Shown here: piece by piece, positions 62,156 through 64,000 of the stretch
Layout: each line of letters begins with the position of its first letter
How positions within the stretch are numbered: position 1 is the first letter of the stretch
Assembly (NCBI GenBank): GCA_028023455.1
Contig: JAQFVV010006216.1
Coordinates: 4,542,877 to 4,606,876 of the forward strand
Reading direction: 5' to 3'
From: Epiperipatus broadwayi
Taxonomy: Eukaryota; Onychophora; Udeonychophora; Euonychophora; Peripatidae
Length of the DNA stretch: 64,000 nucleotides
Program-made: the position numbers and the translations under genes
The notes under the pieces: generated by a model
The model's input: only the letters and a program-made list of their open reading frames with translations
Told to the model about the DNA's origin: nothing
Databases searched by the model: none

Positions 62156-62450
62156 TGGTAAATAAATTTATCACTTACAGGTTTCAGACCGGTTGTTGAT
62201 GGTGTCACAGCACCATCTGATGGCAGCAGTATGGTCTCTCCTCAACTACCATTAAAAGTAAATAATTTTCTTTTAGATTTAAAATTCTCACCATGTATTT
62301 TCTGTTTAAAATAAATGGGGACTTATAGGAACAATAGCTTTAATTATTTAATGTTCTAGGAGCTTGTCTAAAAATACAGCAGTTGTCCACTTAAGATCGT
62401 TTCTTTCAATTAGCAAAAGTTTGTTTTAATTAGATCAAAGTTGTAACCCG

Positions 62451-62872
62451 AATGTCGACAGAGAAATTAACAATAGAAATTAATTAAAATTTTGTTGAAT
62501 TCCTTTAGACATTCAAATGGATTGATTACAGCTGATAAGTGGGCAAGTTTTGTAATATTTTTGTAGTGCTCCAGGGCAGTTTTATTGTGTAATTTCACTA
62601 TATATAGGAGGGTTTTCTTTTGTTCTTCATTCTAGCATTCTAGCAAGATTTCTAGCATTATTCTAAGAGATTCTAGATATTCAAAGATATCCTAGCATTC
62701 TTCGAGGTATTTTTTATTCTAAGATTTCTAAGCACATTGCTGAGCTTTCTAAAATAATTGTTGCTGAACTCTCTGAGACTTTCGGATTCTAATAGCTATG
62801 TGCATGCAAACTTAAGTATTTGAAGCCGAGTTTTCATCTTCAAATAAATTTACCATGTTCTACAATCTCACT
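62451..62872 (+). promoter_or_regulatory. Possible LTR or promoter region
   Basis: From TGTAACCCGAATGTCGACAG the order is a TATA-like CTATATATAGGAGG (62599), a pyrimidine-rich start-site-like segment, repeated ATTCTAGCA units (62630-62700), AATAAA at 62843 and an end candidate CTACAATCTCA. TG...CA ends, TATA and AATAAA in this spacing look like a 420-bp LTR, but no second copy is in the window and no primer-binding site is clear. The ATTCTAGC repeats could also be a simple tandem. Confidence 0.3.
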
Positions 62873-64000
62873 TGAAATATCTATGAATCACCCAACCTTT
62901 AAAATTGTTAGCTTTGAAATTATGGAGTAGAGCTGGCAAGGCTATTTTCCCCTCAGAAATGGCTGGCCTCTGCTCTATACCATCTAATGTTGTCACATAG
63001 GAAACCTGAAACTGGTGCTGCTGCCAAAATATGAACAATAACCAAAGTTTGCTGCTGAGTCATATGGAACCTGCTGACAATCAATCTACCTGAAACCACC
63101 TGCAAATGCTTCTCCACAAGTAACCTCAAAATTAACCCAAGAGTTTTTGTGATTCTCTCCTATAATTAATATGCTATCACTATTTAAATTGTTTTCCATT
63201 TTACTTTACTTTATCATTGTTTTCCTTTAAAATGTTCTAATGTAATCTGTAATTTTGCCCTCTATCCTTAGGTTAATATTTTATATTCATTAATCTTTCT
63301 TTTATTTTATTATGATAGTGTTACAGAGTAGTCTTTGACCGAGTGAATGATTTCCTTTGTTGAAAACAGGACACTGATATTAAGGCATTTTAAAATTATA
63401 AATAGTTCCCATTTTATTATCTTGTAAAATCACTCATTCGAGGGCTATTCTAATCTTAATCAATATGTATAGTAATTTTATAGTTTAAAATTCACATTTT
63501 ATCGATTTTAACCTAATATGAGAGTATGTGCAAGGTCAATGATTAAATGTGTCACAAATGCATGATTGCATAAATAAATCTATGCTTTCTTTTCAAACCC
63601 GCAAGCATGCATTTTCCTACTTTAAAATATATTTTGCTTTAATTTCAAAGTTTGTAAGTGAGTTCGAGAATGGGCGGACTCTCTTTAAATAATTATTGGG
63701 GAATTGATTAGGTATTTTCTCAATCTAAGTAAATCCCTTTGTATGCTTTATATACATTAGTGGAGTATTGCTAGTAAGTGTATTGGTTGTTGAGTCTGCT
63801 TTGTTTCTTTTCAATGGCTTTAAACAGCCAAGACCATTTCCCCTTTCATTTTCTGTGGTTTCCAGGCAGAGTGTATTCGAATGTCACACCTGGCAATTCG
63901 AAGCAGCTGTCATCCAGTCACTAAGTTTTGGATGAGGCCAGACATCGGCTATCCATGACAACACATTCCTATGGATCAATGGTGAGACACCCTCAGTAGT
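62873..64000. other. Sequence without a recognised gene
   Basis: More GC-balanced than the rest of the window, especially 62935-63130 and 63780-64000, but no frame over about 50 codons is convincing. It may be the internal region of an element starting at 62451, or part of a gene extending beyond the window. Confidence 0.4.

Larger units (their letters stand above)
58128..62250. mobile_element. 4,123-bp foldback transposon (family member 2)
   Basis: Both ends read GGTAGTTGAGGAGAGAC inward, and the flanks are an exact 8-bp duplication ATTAAAAG (58120-58127, 62251-62258). The two arms of about 2 kb are inverted copies of each other, meeting in a loop at about 60060-60240. Subterminal CATCAGATGGCA and CCTGCAAGTGATAAATTT are equivalent to segments in foldback 1. 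Arms contain minisatellites (58220-58545, 61975-62155). Each arm carries a short frame starting MAE...HCVNG (see entries). No full transposase is present. Confidence 0.93.

Noticed and set aside
1-64000. CRISPR array, operon or prokaryotic defence system
   Set aside because: The tandem repeats lack regular unique spacers, there are no operon-like gene runs, and all recognisable proteins are eukaryotic retroelement types.

Overview
The window reads as eukaryotic, most likely invertebrate metazoan, nuclear DNA. It is very AT-rich, carries many (TA)n and (CA)n microsatellites, and is dominated by layered, decayed transposable elements. Intact genes are nearly absent. No prokaryotic gene organisation, rRNA, intact tRNA or CRISPR array is visible. 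The species cannot be named from the sequence. The element mix (AP-endonuclease LINE, RTE-like LINE, Ty3/Gypsy, Penelope-like, foldback DNA transposons) fits many invertebrates.

Layout. (1) 1-3268: the 3' part of a non-LTR retrotransposon (endonuclease, reverse transcriptase, C-terminal zinc knuckle) ending in a TAA/TGA triplet tail. (2) 3269-10295: AT-rich sequence without a convincing gene. (3) 10296-25957: a broken Ty3/Gypsy-like element flanked by direct repeats of about 2.7-3.2 kb that I interpret as LTRs. The 5' copy is split by a 4,984-bp foldback transposon (12515-17498), and the 3' copy keeps the empty site. The 3' copy has its own 233-bp insertion with a 14-bp target duplication. 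(4) 26450-28620: a coding remnant, a polypurine tract and an unusually CpG-rich island. (5) 30481-30607: the best candidate host exon, a coiled-coil segment. (6) 31640-33345: a decayed RTE-like LINE. (7) 33355-39290: two direct copies of a 2.7-2.9-kb element; the second has terminal inverted repeats. (8) 41330-47610: a satellite of about 317 bp, a tandem pair of 1.9-kb repeats, and nested hairpin elements. (9) 49171-50236: a 1,066-bp inverted-repeat element with a perfect 8-bp target duplication. (10) 53193-53337: a weak candidate terminal exon. (11) 54553-57320: a Penelope-like element in inverted and direct partial copies, with a tRNA-like module in its 3' region. (12) 58128-62250: a second foldback element with a perfect 8-bp duplication and a short zinc-finger-like (THAP-like) reading frame. 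(13) 62451-64000: a possible LTR-like promoter, then nothing assignable.

The best candidate for something undescribed is the foldback family in (3) and (12). The two members share GGTA-starting termini, 8-bp target duplications, an E-box-like subterminal palindrome and the core CCTGYAAGTRATAAATTT, but differ in the tandem repeats that fill their arms. The 1,066-bp element in (9) shares only the GGTA start and the 8-bp duplication. The second most interesting structure is the Penelope-like element with the tRNA-like module. All protein assignments rest on motifs read by eye.
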